Position numbers and translations under genes: made by a program
DNA from: Acidobacteriota bacterium
Lineage (GTDB): Bacteria; Acidobacteriota; Vicinamibacteria; Fen-336
Reading direction: 5' to 3'
DNA length: 64,000 nucleotides
Assembly: GCA_022340585.1 (NCBI GenBank)
Contig: JAJDNS010000073.1
Coordinates: 54,647-118,646, forward strand
Notes under the pieces: model-generated
The model's database searches: none
Seen by the model: only the letters and a program-made list of their open reading frames with translations
Told to the model about the DNA's origin: nothing
Shown here: positions 15,354 through 25,069 of the stretch, piece by piece
How positions within the stretch are numbered: position 1 is the stretch's first letter
Layout of the letters: the number at the start of each line of letters is the position of its first letter

Positions 15354-17834
15354 GTGGCGAAGAACCTGGTCATCGTCGAATCGCCGGCAAAGGCGAAGAC
15401 GATCAACAAGTACCTGGGCCGTGGATTCACCGTGAAGGCCTCGATGGGGCACGTCCGGGACCTGCCCAAGAAGAAGCTGGGTGTCGACGTCGAGCAGGGC
15501 TTCGCCGTCGACTACGAGACCCTTCCCGCGCGGAAGAAGACCCTCGACGAGCTCAAGAGCGCCGCGAAGGCGGCCGAGGCGGTCTACCTGGCGGCCGACC
15601 CCGACCGAGAGGGCGAGGCGATCTGCTGGCACCTCGCGGAGGCGCTCGGGGATCGCACCAAGAAGTCGAAGACGAAGTTCCGCCGGGTGGTCTTCAACGA
15701 GATCACCAAGAAGGCCATCCAGGCTGCCTTCGAGCAGCCCCAGGACGTCGATCAGAAGAAAGTCGACGCCCAGCAGGCCCGCCGGGTCCTGGATCGCCTG
15801 GTCGGGTACAAGGTGAGCCCGATCCTCTGGGAGAAGGTGCGCCGGGGGCTGAGCGCGGGCCGAGTGCAATCGGTGGCCCTGAAGCTGGTCTGCGATCGCG
15901 AGCGCGAGATCAAGGCCTTCGAGCCGGTGGAGTACTGGACGGTCCAGGCCCACCTGGACGCGGGGCAGCCCCCGATCTTCGGAGCGAACCTCCTCAAGAA
16001 GGCCGGCAAACGGGCCGACGTGGGCAGCCAGGAGGAAGCCGACATCGTCCGCAAGGACCTCGAGGCGGCGGCCTTCCGGGTGGAGAAGGTCCAGGCCCGA
16101 GAGCGCCGGCGTCGGCCGGTCCCTCCCTTCATCACCTCCAAGCTTCAGCAGGACGCGTTCCGCAAGCTCCGGTTCCCGGTCCGCAAGACCATGCAGGTGG
16201 CGCAGAAGCTCTACGAGGGGATCGAGCTCGGTCCGGAGGGCAGTGCCGGTCTGATCACCTACATGCGCACGGACTCGACGCGCATCTCCGGCGACGCCCT
16301 GGCTGCGGTTCGGGATCGGATCGAGACGACCTTCGGGGCGGACTACGTCCCGGAGACGCCCAACCTCTACCGGTCCAAGAAGGGGGCTCAGGACGCCCAC
16401 GAAGCCATCCGCCCCACCGACATGTCCCGTACCCCGGAGGCCATCAAGTCCTTCCTCACCAAGGACCAGCTGGCGCTGTACACCCTCATCTGGAACCGGT
16501 TCGTGGCTTCCCAGATGCGTCCCGCGGTCTACGACGAAACGGTGGTGGACATCGGGGCCAGCCCCCCGGAGGGTGGTCCGCACTACCTGCTCAGGGCCAA
16601 GGGCTCGACCCTGAAGTTCAAGGGCTTCCTCGCGGTCTACGAGGAGACCCGCGAGGACAAGGTCGAGACGAAGCCCGTGGTCGAGGAGCCCCACCTCCAG
16701 AAGGACGACACCGAGCCGGAGACCGGAGACCAGCTGCCCCCCCTCGAGGAGGGCCAGTCGCTCGCCCTCAAGAAGCTCGACACGGACCAGCACTTCACCC
16801 AGCCGCCGCCCCGCTTCAGCGAGGCGAGCCTGGTCAAGGAGCTCGAGGAGAACGGCATCGGTCGTCCGTCGACCTACGCCACGATCATCTCCACCATCGA
16901 GAGCCGCGAGTACGTCGAGAAGCGCGAGAACCGACTCTGGCCCACCGAGCTCGGGTTCGTGGTGACCGACCTCCTGACCGGACATTTCGCCGACATCATC
17001 AACGTCGAGTACACGGCGGCGATGGAGGCCGAGCTCGACGAGATCGAGGAGGGGCGCGACAGCCTCCTGAACACCCTCAGCCTGTTCTGGAAGAAGTTCG
17101 AGAAGGACCTCGAGAAGGCCCAGGCCGAGATGAAGGACATCAAGCGCCTGGAGGAAGCCACCGACGAGGTCTGTGACAAGTGCAACTCGCAGATGGTCAT
17201 CAAGTGGGGTCGCTACGGGAAGTTCCTGGCCTGCTCGGGTTACCCGGACTGCAAGAACACGCGTCAGCTCGCCGGCGGCGAGGGCACCGACACCCCGGAG
17301 GTGCACGAGGACGTGGCCTCGGCCACATGTCCCAGGGACGGCGAGCCGATGATCCTCAAGAAGGGACGCTTCGGCCCATTCCTCGCCTGCTCCCGCTACC
17401 CCGACTGTAAGGAGACGCGAAGGCTGGTGCGGGGCGATGGGGGCAAGCTGCAGATCGAGCAGCTCGAGCCCATCGACGAGAAGTGCCCGGAGTGCCAGAA
17501 CGACCTCATGTGGCGTCGGGGACGGTTCGGTCCGTTCATCGCCTGCAGCAACTACCCGAACTGCAAGTACATCAAGAAGAAGGAAGCGAAGAAGATCGGG
17601 CTCACCTGCCCCGAGTGCAACGAAGGCGACGTGGTCGAGCGCAAGGGACGCTGGGGACGCTCGTTCTACGGGTGCACCCGATACCCGGAGTGCAAGTTCA
17701 CCGCGTATCACAAGCCCCGGGCCGAAGCGTGCCCCGATTGCGGCCGGCCGTACCTGCTCGAGAAGGAGACGAAGAAGGAGGGGCGAGTCGTCTTCTGCAA
17801 CAACGAGGAGTGCCACTACAAGCGCCCGGGCTAG
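15354..17834 (+). CDS. topA: DNA topoisomerase I with five C-terminal zinc modules
   Basis: Type IA topoisomerase that relaxes negative supercoils; 826 residues. Starts at GTG 15354 with AGGGAAACT in front. The Toprim domain is at the N-terminus (VIVESPAKAKTINKYLG, ADPDREGEAICWHL). The catalytic Tyr is in GLITYMRTDSTRIS. After about residue 600 come four Topo_C4 zinc fingers (CDKC...CSGYPDC, CPRDG...CSRYPDC, CPEC...CSNYPNC, CPEC...CTRYPEC) and a fifth divergent one at the end (CPDC...CNNEEC). The number of zinc modules is at the high end for the family. It is the second gene of the dprA-topA-trmFO-xerC-hslVU cluster. Confidence 0.97.
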   Translation: MAKNLVIVESPAKAKTINKYLGRGFTVKASMGHVRDLPKKKLGVDVEQGFAVDYETLPARKKTLDELKSAAKAAEAVYLAADPDREGEAICWHLAEALGDRTKKSKTKFRRVVFNEITKKAIQAAFEQPQDVDQKKVDAQQARRVLDRLVGYKVSPILWEKVRRGLSAGRVQSVALKLVCDREREIKAFEPVEYWTVQAHLDAGQPPIFGANLLKKAGKRADVGSQEEADIVRKDLEAAAFRVEKVQARERRRRPVPPFITSKLQQDAFRKLRFPVRKTMQVAQKLYEGIELGPEGSAGLITYMRTDSTRISGDALAAVRDRIETTFGADYVPETPNLYRSKKGAQDAHEAIRPTDMSRTPEAIKSFLTKDQLALYTLIWNRFVASQMRPAVYDETVVDIGASPPEGGPHYLLRAKGSTLKFKGFLAVYEETREDKVETKPVVEEPHLQKDDTEPETGDQLPPLEEGQSLALKKLDTDQHFTQPPPRFSEASLVKELEENGIGRPSTYATIISTIESREYVEKRENRLWPTELGFVVTDLLTGHFADIINVEYTAAMEAELDEIEEGRDSLLNTLSLFWKKFEKDLEKAQAEMKDIKRLEEATDEVCDKCNSQMVIKWGRYGKFLACSGYPDCKNTRQLAGGEGTDTPEVHEDVASATCPRDGEPMILKKGRFGPFLACSRYPDCKETRRLVRGDGGKLQIEQLEPIDEKCPECQNDLMWRRGRFGPFIACSNYPNCKYIKKKEAKKIGLTCPECNEGDVVERKGRWGRSFYGCTRYPECKFTAYHKPRAEACPDCGRPYLLEKETKKEGRVVFCNNEECHYKRPG

Positions 17835-17920
17835 GCTCTCGGTCCGCGTCGCGAGCCAGCGCGCTCGCGGGCGTCCCTCCGAGTCGTCTCCACCCCCCGG
17901 CGCCGCCGCCGGCCCTTCGC

Positions 17921-17926
17921 TATACT
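17921..17926 (+). promoter_or_regulatory. -10 box of trmFO (leaderless)
   Basis: TATACT, nine bases before the ATG at 17936. There is no convincing -35 box or Shine-Dalgarno sequence. Transcription would begin almost at the start codon. Confidence 0.55.
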
Positions 17927-17935
17927 GATCCATCG

Positions 17936-19294
17936 ATGACAGCCCGGGTGACGGTCGTGGGAGGGGGGCTCGCCGGCAGCGAGGCAGCGTGGCAGCTCGC
18001 CCGTCGCGGTGTGGGCGTAGATCTGCACGAGATGCGCCCCGTGCGCACGACCCCCGTGCACCAGTCGGGGGACCTGGCCGAGCTCGTCTGCTCCAACAGC
18101 CTCCGCGGCAACGCCCTGGACCAGGCCGCGGGGCTCCTGAAGGAGGAGATGCGGCGGATGGACTCGCTGGTCCTCCGGGTTGCCGAGGAGGTCCGGGTCC
18201 CCGCGGGCAGCGCCCTCGCCGTCGACCGCGGGTTGTTCGCTCGACGGATCACCGGGATGATGGAGGCGCTGCCGCAGGTGCGCCTCCACCGGCAGGAGAT
18301 CCCCCGGATCCCGGACCACCCGGTGACCATCGTCGCCACCGGCCCGCTCACCTCGGACCGCCTCGCCACCGACATTGCGGCTTTCGTGGGTCGGGCCCAC
18401 CTCTACTTCTTCGACGCGGTGAGCCCGGTGGTGGAGGCGGACAGCATCGATTTCGACCGGGCCTTTCGGGCCTCGCGCTACGGGAAGGGTGGCGACGACT
18501 ACGTCAACTGCCCGATGACCGACGAGGAGTACCGGGCGTTTCACCAAGCCCTGGTGTCCGCCGAGTGCACGACCGGTCACGACTTCGAGAAGGGCCTCTA
18601 CTTCGAGGGGTGTCTCCCGATCGAGGTCATCGCCTCCCGCGGCGAGGAGACCCTCCGCTTCGGGCCGATGAAACCGGTGGGCCTCACCGACCCGCACACC
18701 GGCCGACGCCCCCACGCGGTGGTGCAGCTGCGTCAGGACAACCTCGCGGCCAGCCACTACTCCCTCGTCGGCTTCCAGACCCACCTCAAGTGGGGCGAGC
18801 AGAAGCGGGTCCTCCGCATGATTCCGGGGCTGGAAGACGCCGCCTTCGTGCGCTACGGGATGATCCACCGCAACACGTACGTCAATGCGCCGCTGGTCCT
18901 CGAGCCCACCTTCGAGACACGGCGGCGGCCGGGTCTGTTCTTCGCGGGGCAGATGTCCGGGGTGGAAGGCTACGTGGAGTCCGCGGCCTCCGGGCTCCTG
19001 GCCGGTCTCGGCGCCGCGCGGCGCGCCCGGGGCGAGGCCCCGCTCCCCCTGCCCCAGGAGACGGCGCTGGGCGCGCTGGGCCGCTACATCGCTGGAAGCG
19101 ACCCGAAGAGCTACCAGCCCACCAACATCGCCTTTGGCCTGCTTCCCCCGCTTCCGCACCGAGTTCGCGACAAGAGGCACCGGCGGCTGGCCCTGGCCCA
19201 CCGGGCGCTCGAGACCCTCGAGCCCTTCCGCGCGGGGGCCGGGGCCGAAGGCCACGGCGCGTCCGAGTCCGCGGCCTCCGCCGGAGAGGGCTGA
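17936..19294 (+). CDS. trmFO: Methylenetetrahydrofolate-tRNA-(uracil-5-)-methyltransferase TrmFO
   Basis: Makes ribothymidine (m5U54) in the tRNA T-loop with methylenetetrahydrofolate and FAD, instead of the SAM-dependent TrmA of Proteobacteria. 452 residues. The FAD-binding N-terminus is VTVVGGGLAGSEAAWQLARRG. Family landmarks are ELVCSNSLRGNALDQAAGLLKEEMRR, the catalytic-region FEGCLPIEVIASRG, RFGPMKPVGLTDP and the C-terminal LFFAGQMSGVEGYVESAASG. A run of Ala/Gly/Ser at the C-terminus is extra. It follows topA by about 100 bases and xerC starts ten bases later. Confidence 0.96.
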   Translation: MTARVTVVGGGLAGSEAAWQLARRGVGVDLHEMRPVRTTPVHQSGDLAELVCSNSLRGNALDQAAGLLKEEMRRMDSLVLRVAEEVRVPAGSALAVDRGLFARRITGMMEALPQVRLHRQEIPRIPDHPVTIVATGPLTSDRLATDIAAFVGRAHLYFFDAVSPVVEADSIDFDRAFRASRYGKGGDDYVNCPMTDEEYRAFHQALVSAECTTGHDFEKGLYFEGCLPIEVIASRGEETLRFGPMKPVGLTDPHTGRRPHAVVQLRQDNLAASHYSLVGFQTHLKWGEQKRVLRMIPGLEDAAFVRYGMIHRNTYVNAPLVLEPTFETRRRPGLFFAGQMSGVEGYVESAASGLLAGLGAARRARGEAPLPLPQETALGALGRYIAGSDPKSYQPTNIAFGLLPPLPHRVRDKRHRRLALAHRALETLEPFRAGAGAEGHGASESAASAGEG

Positions 19295-19304
19295 GACGCG
19301 GGCG

Positions 19305-20186
19305 ATGCGCGACGCCACCGCCGCCTTCCTCCGCCACCTGGAGCGTGAGCGCAACGCCTCTCCCCACACCATCCGCGCCTACGGCGACGACCTGCGGCAG
19401 TTCACCGACTACCTGGAGGGTGCCCTGGGGCGGCCGCCTGGCCCCGAGGATGCGGACCACGTGCTCATCCGGGGCTTCCTCGCCGAGCTGCACCGGCGCG
19501 GGCTCAAGAAGACATCCTCGGCCCGCAAGCTCGCGGGGCTGCGCACGTTCTTCCGCTACCTGTGCCGGGAGGGACGCCTCGAGCGCAATCCCGCCCGCGT
19601 GCTCCTCTCCCCGCGCCTGGAGAAGCGCATCCCCGCGCCTCTCGAGGAGGACCAGGTCGAGGCGCTCCTCGACGTGCCCGGCGACGACGCCGCGGCGCGA
19701 CGCGCCCGCGCGATCCTGGAGCTTCTCTATGCCACCGGGATCCGCTGCGCCGAGCTGGTGGGGCTCGACGTCGGAGAGATCGACCTCGACGCGAGGATGG
19801 TCCGGGTGCTGGGCAAGGGTCGCAAGGAACGGATCGTGCTCTTCGGCACGAGTGCCCAGGCGGCGCTGCGGTCGTGGCTGGCCACTCGCGCCGAGCTCCG
19901 GCCGAAGACCGACGGCGTCTTCATCAACCTGCGGGGGGGACGTCTCTCCGACCGCAGCGTGCGGGCTCTCGTGAGCCGCCGCGTCAAGCAGGTGGCCCTG
20001 ACCCGCCGCTGCAGCCCCCACACCCTGCGGCACAGCTTCGCCACCCACCTGCTCGCCCGGGGGGCGGACCTCCGGGCCATCCAGGAGCTCCTCGGCCACG
20101 CGAGCCTCTCCACGACCCAGCGCTACACCCACGTGGACACCCGCCAGCTCCTCGAGGTCTACAAGAAGACCCACCCCCGGGCCTGA
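19305..20186 (+). CDS. xerC: Tyrosine recombinase XerC
   Basis: 293-residue site-specific recombinase, chromosome-dimer-resolution type. The N-terminal SAM-like DNA-binding domain runs to about residue 100 (FLRHLERERNASPHTIRAYGDDLRQF). Catalytic residues are all visible: Arg in YATGIRCAELVGL, Lys in GKGRKERIVLF, HxxR in PHTLRHSFATHLL, His in ELLGHASLSTTQ and the nucleophile Tyr in QRYTHVDTRQLLEVYKKTHP. I chose ATG 19305, as longer in-frame starts lie inside trmFO. Synteny with topA-trmFO-hslVU supports XerC rather than a phage integrase. Its own recombination site (dif) is not in the window as far as I can see. Confidence 0.93.
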   Translation: MRDATAAFLRHLERERNASPHTIRAYGDDLRQFTDYLEGALGRPPGPEDADHVLIRGFLAELHRRGLKKTSSARKLAGLRTFFRYLCREGRLERNPARVLLSPRLEKRIPAPLEEDQVEALLDVPGDDAAARRARAILELLYATGIRCAELVGLDVGEIDLDARMVRVLGKGRKERIVLFGTSAQAALRSWLATRAELRPKTDGVFINLRGGRLSDRSVRALVSRRVKQVALTRRCSPHTLRHSFATHLLARGADLRAIQELLGHASLSTTQRYTHVDTRQLLEVYKKTHPRA

Positions 20187-20818
20187 GGCTTCGCTCCCCA
20201 GACCGACAGGGCGCCTTGCCTGAGTCCGGGGGCGGGAACTGGCGCCGGGGGGCTCCTGCTCGCTGGCGCTGGCGCGCCACCCCTGCGGGCGCTGCGCGCG
20301 GCGCCGAGACCACACGCCGAGGCGCCGTGCTCGCGTCCTCGGGGGCCCGCCGCGCCAGCGCCTGACGGCCTGGTTGCGCTGGGTCCCCGCGAGCCGCCCA
20401 CGGCGCCCTCGGGCGATGGCCCGCGAGCCCCGGAGAAGGCGAGGCCGAGAGCAGTTGCCGAAGCTGGAGGGTGAGCTTCCTCCAAACCTCTCGTCTCGGG
20501 AAACGGCTCCGGTGGGCGAGCTCCCGGAGGTTGGCTGTCGCTCCCTGTCCCAAGGGTGTCTCCGGACGTTCAAGGCTGCGGCGGCCGGGCCCCGGCGAGG
20601 ACCCTGCTTCACTTCGAAGCTTGCGGGCCCGCAGCCGGGTGGCCGACCGCAGCCGCACCGAGCCGAGGTCTTCGCCCGGGAGCGACAGCCGAGGACTCGA
20701 GTCGTGAATGGGCGGAACGTGCTGCAATGCAGTTGTTTACAAGAGTCCGGGCACGGGTCCCGGCGCGGGGGATGAGGCCATTCTGCGGTGGGATTCGTCA
20801 CAATGGGTGGCAGTGCGA
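20187..20818. other. 632-base intergenic region between xerC and the ECF sigma gene
   Basis: No gene convinces me here. The reading frames that cross it on both strands are Arg/Pro/Ala-rich and look like high-GC noise. It contains a perfect 12-bp palindrome TGCGGGCCCGCA (20622-20633) and a small inverted repeat CTGCA-a-TGCAG (20722-20732) near the sigma gene. It marks the left border of the cassette that splits the xerC-hslV junction. Confidence 0.5.
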
Positions 20819-21409
20819 ATGGGTCGGAGCGACGAGGAGCTGGTCGAAGCGTGCCAGGCCGGGGAGTCGTCCGCGTTCGACCTGCTGGTGACCCGATGGG
20901 AAGACAAGATCCGCGGGGCCTCCTATCGGCTCCTGGGCTCGGAGGAGGAGGCGCGGGACGCGGCCCAGGAGGCCTTCCTCAAGGCCTACAGTGCCCTCCC
21001 GGGCTTCAAGCGCGAGGCCCGCTTCTCGTCGTGGCTCTACCAGATTGCGGTCAACCTGTGCCGCGACCGGCTCCGCCGGCGGAAGGGCAGGACCCTCGTG
21101 AGCCTCGATGCGCTCGAGGAGGCGGGGCCGGTGATTGCGGGGCGGGGCCCCGTCGCCCACGACCTAGTCGAGCAGCTGGATCTCCGGCGGGCGGTCCGCC
21201 GGGCCATCGGCGCGCTGCCCGAGGAGCAGCGCGAGGTGCTGATTCTGAAGGAGTACCAGGGTCTGACGTTCCTCGAGATCGCCCAGGCCCTCGACCTGCC
21301 CGTCTCGACGGTGAAGACGCGGCTCTACCGGGGGCTGGGTCAGCTCCGCCTCCGGCTGGAAGACGAAGGGATCCGGAATGCCCGGCCCGTGCCGGTGCCG
21401 GCACGGTGA
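20819..21409 (+). CDS. RNA polymerase ECF sigma factor
   Basis: 196 residues from ATG 20819, where the typical MGRSDEELVEACQAGESSAFD opening fits; a frame extension to 20708 looks non-native. Region 2 is YRLLGSEEEARDAAQEAFLKAYSALPGF with RFSSWLYQIAVNLCRDRLRRR. Region 4 is IGALPEEQREVLILKEYQGLTFLEIAQALDLPVSTVKTRLYRGLGQLR. The putative anti-sigma factor begins 22 bases after its stop. Together with the exported protein that follows, this is a complete ECF regulatory cassette. Distinct in sequence from the ECF factor at 3038-3715. Confidence 0.93.
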   Translation: MGRSDEELVEACQAGESSAFDLLVTRWEDKIRGASYRLLGSEEEARDAAQEAFLKAYSALPGFKREARFSSWLYQIAVNLCRDRLRRRKGRTLVSLDALEEAGPVIAGRGPVAHDLVEQLDLRRAVRRAIGALPEEQREVLILKEYQGLTFLEIAQALDLPVSTVKTRLYRGLGQLRLRLEDEGIRNARPVPVPAR

Positions 21410-21431
21410 ACGGACCGAAGAAGGTGTGACG

Positions 21432-22106
21432 ATGGAGTGCAACCGGACACTGGACGAAGACCTCGCGGGCGAGAAGATGGACCTTCTCTACGGCGAGGCG
21501 GACAGGGAGACCCGCGCGCGTGTCGAGGCCCATCTCGCCGAGTGTGCGGCCTGCCGTGACGAGATGGCTGCTCTGGGGCGCCTCAGGGGAAGACTGCGCG
21601 AGTGGACGATCGACGAGCGGCGACCGTCTCTCTCCGGAATCCGAACGCGCCGCTGGCCCCTCTGGCTCGGCGCGGCGGCAGCGCTGGTGCTCGGCATCGG
21701 GATCGGGTCCGCGATCGCGCTGCTCGGCGACGCCTCGTTGCGGCGGGATCTCGTCGCCCAGGAGGCTCGCGCGCTCGAGCGCGACCGGCACTATCGCGAG
21801 GAGGTCGCCCGGCTGGAGGCGGCCCTCGATGAACGATCCTCCGATCCGGACACCGACGCTCTCCTCGAGCGCGTCGACGCGCGGCTGGAGGAGACGATCC
21901 GTCGCAGCGAGCGGGCGCAGGGCGAGCGGCTGGAGACGACCTTCGCGGACTGGGAGGCCCGCATGGCGGTCCAGCGGCGGGTGGATCTGGCCCGGGTGGC
22001 CGCCGGGCTCAGCTATCTCGACGGGCGCCAGGGCCAGCAGCTGGCGCGGACGAACGAGCTGATGGGATACGTTCTCGAGGCGGCGTCCCTCGAGGGATCA
22101 CCATGA
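21432..22106 (+). CDS. Anti-sigma factor with zinc-finger (zf-HC2) domain
   Basis: 224 residues. The ATG at 21432 is preceded by GAAGAAGG. The N-terminal cytoplasmic part has the HLAECAACRDEM motif (HxxxCxxC) of zinc anti-sigma domains. One transmembrane helix follows (PLWLGAAAALVLGIGIGSAIALLG, about residues 78-100). The extracytoplasmic part is a long charged helix rich in Glu and Arg (ARALERDRHYREEVARLEAALDE, LLERVDARLEETIRRSERAQGE), probably a coiled coil. Expected to hold the preceding ECF sigma factor at the membrane until a signal arrives. Its stop overlaps the start of the next gene (ATGA). Confidence 0.9.
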   Translation: MECNRTLDEDLAGEKMDLLYGEADRETRARVEAHLAECAACRDEMAALGRLRGRLREWTIDERRPSLSGIRTRRWPLWLGAAAALVLGIGIGSAIALLGDASLRRDLVAQEARALERDRHYREEVARLEAALDERSSDPDTDALLERVDARLEETIRRSERAQGERLETTFADWEARMAVQRRVDLARVAAGLSYLDGRQGQQLARTNELMGYVLEAASLEGSP

Positions 22107-23023
22107 ACGTCTCGAAGCCGTGGGCCCTGCTGGTCGTGCTCCTCTTCGTCCCGGCCGTCGGCGCCGGGCCGCAGGCGGGGAGCAACTCCGAGGCGCCGAA
22201 CGAGTGGGCCGCGTCGGGCCGCGCGGAGATGGAGTCTCTCGAGCGCCGTCTGGAAGACGCGGTGGGCCAGGTGAGCCTGCCCCACGCGGGAATCCTCCTC
22301 GGGCGAGCCAACGCCTCCCATGGCTATCGGCTGCCCGGGTACGGTGTCGTGCTCGTCCTGACCCCGCGGGCCCTGCCCGGGCGAGACGCGCTCTTCGTCG
22401 TGCAGGGCAAGGAGGATCGCCCCCGAACCGATATCCGGGTCGAACGGCACGTCGCTCACCCCGGGGCGGGGCCCCACTGGGAGCCGGAGCGCCTCGAAGA
22501 GCTGGAGCGGAGGGTGATCATCCTGCAGCACGCCGCCGAGGCCCAGCGCCGCGCCGCCGAGGAGGACATGGACCGCATCGTCGAGGGCGTGCGGGTGCGC
22601 GTCGAGGTCGGGGCGGGCACACCCGCACCGGAGGCCCACGACGTGACTGTCCACGTGGACAACCCGGGGACCGAGCCCCCTCCCGACGCCGTGCTCGTGC
22701 CCGAGATGCCCGAGCCGCCGTGGAAGTTCTGGTTCGAGGCGGAGGCGCCCGAGGAGGCGCGCTCCCCGGACCGGGTGGTGGAGGATGTGCGGTCGGTGCT
22801 GATCGATGCCCTCGATGCCGGGTCCGGCGCGGCGGTCGGACTCAGGGGGGACGAGTTCCTCACCGTGGCCGTCGATTTCGTCTCCGGGGACCTCTTCGCC
22901 GCCCACCGGCGGCCCACCCGCACCCTCATCGTCCGTGCCCGCCAGCGTGACCTCGAGGCCCGGGCGGCGGGGGACATAGCCCCGGAGGAGCTCCGCCGCC
23001 GCGTCGAGGTGATCGAGTACTGA
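22103..23023 (+). CDS. Exported protein of the ECF cassette, function unknown
   Basis: 306 residues with a signal peptide (KPWALLVVLLFVPAVGAG). I recognise no domain. The mature part has a helical charged segment (ERLEELERRVIILQHAAEAQRRAAEEDMDRIVEGV) flanked by beta-rich stretches (GYGVVLVLTPRALPG; EFLTVAVDFVSGDLF; RTLIVRARQRDLEAR). Overlap of four bases with the anti-sigma gene shows translational coupling, so it probably acts in signal sensing or is the main output of the sigma factor. Similar exported proteins are seen next to zf-HC2 anti-sigma factors in Acidobacteriota, as I recall. Confidence 0.7.
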   Translation: MNVSKPWALLVVLLFVPAVGAGPQAGSNSEAPNEWAASGRAEMESLERRLEDAVGQVSLPHAGILLGRANASHGYRLPGYGVVLVLTPRALPGRDALFVVQGKEDRPRTDIRVERHVAHPGAGPHWEPERLEELERRVIILQHAAEAQRRAAEEDMDRIVEGVRVRVEVGAGTPAPEAHDVTVHVDNPGTEPPPDAVLVPEMPEPPWKFWFEAEAPEEARSPDRVVEDVRSVLIDALDAGSGAAVGLRGDEFLTVAVDFVSGDLFAAHRRPTRTLIVRARQRDLEARAAGDIAPEELRRRVEVIEY

Positions 23024-23080
23024 CACCGCCGCCGGGGGAGGGCACGTCTCTCTCACCGCGGCGGCAGGTCGGCGGCGGGC

Positions 23081-23086
23081 TATACT
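23081..23086 (+). promoter_or_regulatory. -10 box upstream of hslV
   Basis: TATACT at 23081-23086 in an otherwise GC-rich gap. The start site would lie near 23093, a few bases ahead of the first possible hslV starts (TTG 23102, GTG 23105). No good -35 box is visible. Confidence 0.5.
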
Positions 23087-23119
23087 AGCCATCCGGCTCC
23101 ATTGGTGAGCGGGACCCCC

Positions 23120-23680
23120 ATGCGCAGCGACACCTCCATGCAGCCTGACACCCCCATGCACGGGACCACGATCCTCGCCGTCCGCCACGGGGGCACCTGC
23201 GCCATCGCCGGCGACGGGCAGGTGACCCTGGGCCAGACGGTGGTGAAGCATCGGGCCAAGAAGATCCAACGCCTGCACAATGGCCAGGTCCTCGCCGGCT
23301 TCGCCGGGTCCACCGCCGATGCCATGGCTCTGATCCACCGCTTCGAAGCGCGGCTCGAGGAGTATCGCGGCAACCTGCAACGGGCGGCGGTGGAGCTGGC
23401 CAAGGAATGGCGCACGGATCGCAGTCTCCGTCGACTCGAGGCCTTCCTGGTGGTGGCGGACCGGGAAGCGACTTTCCTCCTCTCCGGGGCCGGGGACGTG
23501 ATCACCCCCGACGACGGCATCGTCGCCGTCGGCAGCGGTGGCCCCATGGCCCTCGCCGCCGCCCGTGCCCTCGTCCGCCACACCGCCCTCGACGCCACCG
23601 AGATCGCTCGTGAGGCCATGCGGGTCGCGGGAGAGATCTGCGTCTACACGAACGACGCGATCGAGGTGGAGACTCTCTAG
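23120..23680 (+). CDS. hslV: HslV peptidase subunit of the HslUV protease
   Basis: Threonine peptidase of the two-component HslUV (ClpQY) protease. The catalytic N-terminal Thr is in [13 protein letters not shown]; residues before TTI would be removed as a short propeptide, as in Bacillus ClpQ. The rest is canonical: [67 protein letters not shown]. Three in-frame ATGs (23120, 23138, 23156) lie in two near-identical 18-base repeats, with TTG 23102 and GTG 23105 further up; the true start is uncertain and I took the first ATG. Four bases separate its stop from hslU. Confidence 0.94.
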   Translation: MRSDTSMQPDTPMHGTTILAVRHGGTCAIAGDGQVTLGQTVVKHRAKKIQRLHNGQVLAGFAGSTADAMALIHRFEARLEEYRGNLQRAAVELAKEWRTDRSLRRLEAFLVVADREATFLLSGAGDVITPDDGIVAVGSGGPMALAAARALVRHTALDATEIAREAMRVAGEICVYTNDAIEVETL

Positions 23681-23683
23681 GGC

Positions 23684-25068
<1,385 letters not shown>

Positions 25069-25069
<1 letters not shown>

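Noticed and set aside
17850..17869. Hairpin (GCGAGC-CAGCGC-GCTCGC) after topA as terminator
   Set aside because: Short stem and no U-tract; trmFO has its own -10 box, but termination between topA and trmFO is not demonstrated.
15036..17933. Long minus-strand open frame (965 codons) opposite topA
   Set aside because: It is a shadow of topA on the complementary strand in a high-GC gene; topA has unmistakable motifs through its entire length.
19305..20186. XerC as a phage or integron integrase marking an island
   Set aside because: It lies in the standard dprA-topA-trmFO-xerC-hslVU order and has no phage genes, attachment site or tRNA near.
20159..20727. Minus-strand open frames in the gap before the ECF sigma gene
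   Set aside because: Composition is Arg/Pro/Ala/Gly-rich in all frames, no ribosome-binding site or domain; best explained as high-GC noise.
20714..20740. Possible ECF-type -35 (GGAAC) ahead of the sigma gene at 20819
   Set aside because: No matching -10 sequence at 16-17 bases; too weak to call autoregulation.
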